The position numbers and the translations under genes were made by a program. A DNA stretch of 25,702 nt from DASSTY01 sp035760645 (GTDB lineage Bacteria > Gemmatimonadota > Gemmatimonadetes > Gemmatimonadales > GWC2-71-9), in the NCBI GenBank assembly GCA_035760645.1, contig DASTSO010000013.1:1-25702 (forward strand), in the 5' to 3' direction. Of the stretch, positions 24,513 to 25,702 are shown one piece after another. Numbering within the stretch: the first letter of the stretch is position 1; each line of letters starts with the position of its first letter. The notes under the pieces were generated by a model. The model saw nothing but the letters and a program-made list of their open reading frames with translations. It searched no databases and was not told the DNA's origin.

Positions 24513-25702
24513 GTGGATATCGCTGAACTGAAGCAGAAGTCCGTCGCGGAGCTGCACGCGCTGGCCGAAGAGCTGAACATCTCCAACTACTCCGGCCTCC
24601 GCAAGCAGGACCTCATCTTCCGCATCGAGCAGTCGCTGCTCGACAAGGACACGATCATCCGCGGCGAGGGCGTCCTCGAGATCCTCCCCGAAGGCTACGG
24701 CTTTCTCCGCAGCCAGGACTGGAACTATCTCTACGGTCCCGACGACATCTACGTCAGTCCGAGCCAGATCAAGCGCTTCGATCTGCGCACGGGCGACACG
24801 GTCTCGGGCCAGGTGCGGCCGCCGAAGGAAGGCGAGCGCTACCTCGCGCTCCTCAAGGTGGAGAGCGTCAACTACGAGGAGCCGGAGAAGACCAAGCACC
24901 GGATCGCCTTCGACAACCTCAAGCCGCGCTATCCCGACCAGCGCATCCGGCTCGAGCGCAAGTCGGGCGATCTGTCGATGCGGGTCGTCGACCTGCTCTC
25001 GCCGATCGGCAAGGGCCAGCGCGGCCTGATCGTCGCCCCGCCGAAGGCGGGCAAGACGATCCTGATGCAGAAGCTGGCCAACGCGATCAGCGAGAACCAT
25101 CCGGAGATCGTCCTCATCGTGCTGCTCATCGACGAGCGGCCCGAGGAGGTGACCGACATGGAGGAGAACGTCAAGGCGGAGGTCATCAGCTCCACCTTCG
25201 ACGAGCCGGCCGACCGCCACGTGCAGGTGGCCGACATGGTCATCGAGAAGGCCAAGCGCCTCGTCGAGCACGGGCGCGACGTGGTCATCCTCCTGGACTC
25301 GATCACCCGTCTCGCGCGCGCGCACAACGTCGTCGTGCCGCACTCGGGCAAGATCCTCTCGGGCGGTGTGGACGCCAACGCGCTCCAGAAGCCGAAGCGC
25401 TTCTTCGGCGCGGCGCGCAACATCGACAAGGGCGGCAGCCTCACGATCATCGCCACGGCGCTCATCGACACCGGCAGCCGCATGGACGAGGTGATCTTCG
25501 AGGAGTTCAAGGGCACCGGCAACATGGAGCTCGTCCTCGACCGCCGTCTCGCCGACCGCCGCATCTACCCGGCGATCGACATCCAGCGCACCTCGACGCG
25601 CAAGGAAGAGCTCCTCATGGACAAGGACGAGCTCAACCGCGTCTACCTCCTGCGCAACTTCCTGGCGGACATGCCGCCGGTGGAGTCGCTCGAGTTCCTC
25701 CT
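24513..25702 (+). CDS. rho: Transcription termination factor Rho (C-terminal end outside window)
   Basis: The frame opens at GTG 24513, with GGAG nine bases upstream, and runs off the window after about 396 residues, so only the last 20-30 are missing. An N-terminal helical domain (VDIAELKQKSVAELHALAEELNI) is followed by the cold-shock-like RNA-binding domain with GYGFLRS (61-67) and DDIYVSPSQIKRFDLRTGD. The hexameric ATPase has Walker A APPKAGKT (175-182), IDERPEEVTDM, Walker B VVILLDSITR, LSGGVDANALQKPKRFFGAARN (Q loop) and GSLTIIATALIDTGSRMDEVIFEEFKGTGNMEL (R loop). No insert is present in the N-terminal domain, so this is a compact form. It is probably transcribed alone from the promoter at 24289. 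Confidence 0.98.
   Translation, partial: MDIAELKQKSVAELHALAEELNISNYSGLRKQDLIFRIEQSLLDKDTIIRGEGVLEILPEGYGFLRSQDWNYLYGPDDIYVSPSQIKRFDLRTGDTVSGQVRPPKEGERYLALLKVESVNYEEPEKTKHRIAFDNLKPRYPDQRIRLERKSGDLSMRVVDLLSPIGKGQRGLIVAPPKAGKTILMQKLANAISENHPEIVLIVLLIDERPEEVTDMEENVKAEVISSTFDEPADRHVQVADMVIEKAKRLVEHGRDVVILLDSITRLARAHNVVVPHSGKILSGGVDANALQKPKRFFGAARNIDKGGSLTIIATALIDTGSRMDEVIFEEFKGTGNMELVLDRRLADRRIYPAIDIQRTSTRKEELLMDKDELNRVYLLRNFLADMPPVESLEFL

Noticed and set aside
24289..24531. 80-residue open frame over the rho promoter and leader
   Set aside because: It begins inside the -35 element, overlaps the rho start out of frame and has no ribosome binding site.

Overview
This is a very GC-rich, gene-dense bacterial window. 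Every gap between genes is under 300 bases. Gene content and style point to Gemmatimonadota or a close relative: a Pkn-type serine/threonine kinase, a DUF4286 protein, a Tyr/Gly-rich BON protein, a receiver-HD-GYP protein and a double-membrane-type BamA-like barrel. This placement is an inference from gene families, without any search. I see no insertion sequence, phage, CRISPR array or rRNA.

Layout. 1-1360 (minus strand): start of a Ser/Thr kinase cut by the window edge, then a DoxX membrane protein and a MarR regulator. The MarR promoter carries a perfect inverted-repeat operator and appears to give a leaderless message. 1356-2129 (minus): a PAS/GAF-like sensor that stops where a kinase domain would be expected. 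2352-4615 (plus): a VTT/DedA-like membrane protein overlapping a type-I phosphodiesterase/nucleotide-pyrophosphatase-like enzyme. 4710-4783: tRNA-Arg(CCG) followed by a clear intrinsic terminator. 4898-5980 (minus): zinc alcohol dehydrogenase. 6149-10358 (plus): single-domain response regulator, DEAD-box RNA helicase with a DbpA-like RNA-binding domain, and a P1B-type metal ATPase with a TPC motif. 10419-13301 (minus): BON protein and SulP transporter.

13442-17409 (minus): a possible two-gene unit in which a large outer-membrane protein is translationally coupled (TGATG) to a secreted P1-family self-cleaving peptidase. The outer-membrane protein has a kinase-like N-terminal half and a BamA/TamA-like barrel. 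17559-20936 (minus): DUF4286 protein and aconitase A, separated by a CTAGGG-type repeat cluster. 21209-22574: receiver-HD-GYP protein (plus) convergent with a 64-residue stand-alone histidine-kinase H-box protein (minus); the two stop codons sit at the ends of a nested inverted repeat. 22654-24256 (minus): unknown 94-residue protein and an EGY-like site-2 metalloprotease. 24289-25702 (plus): promoter, C-rich leader and most of the transcription terminator Rho.

The strongest leads are the kinase-like/barrel fusion with its coupled peptidase, the stand-alone H-box protein beside an HD-GYP regulator, the truncated sensor whose stop codon lies in the MarR -35 element, the ESFPASD-type tail on aconitase, and several long perfect hairpins and repeats between genes. 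Promoter calls recur as TTGACR or TTGCGN at -35 with a 16-17 base spacer.
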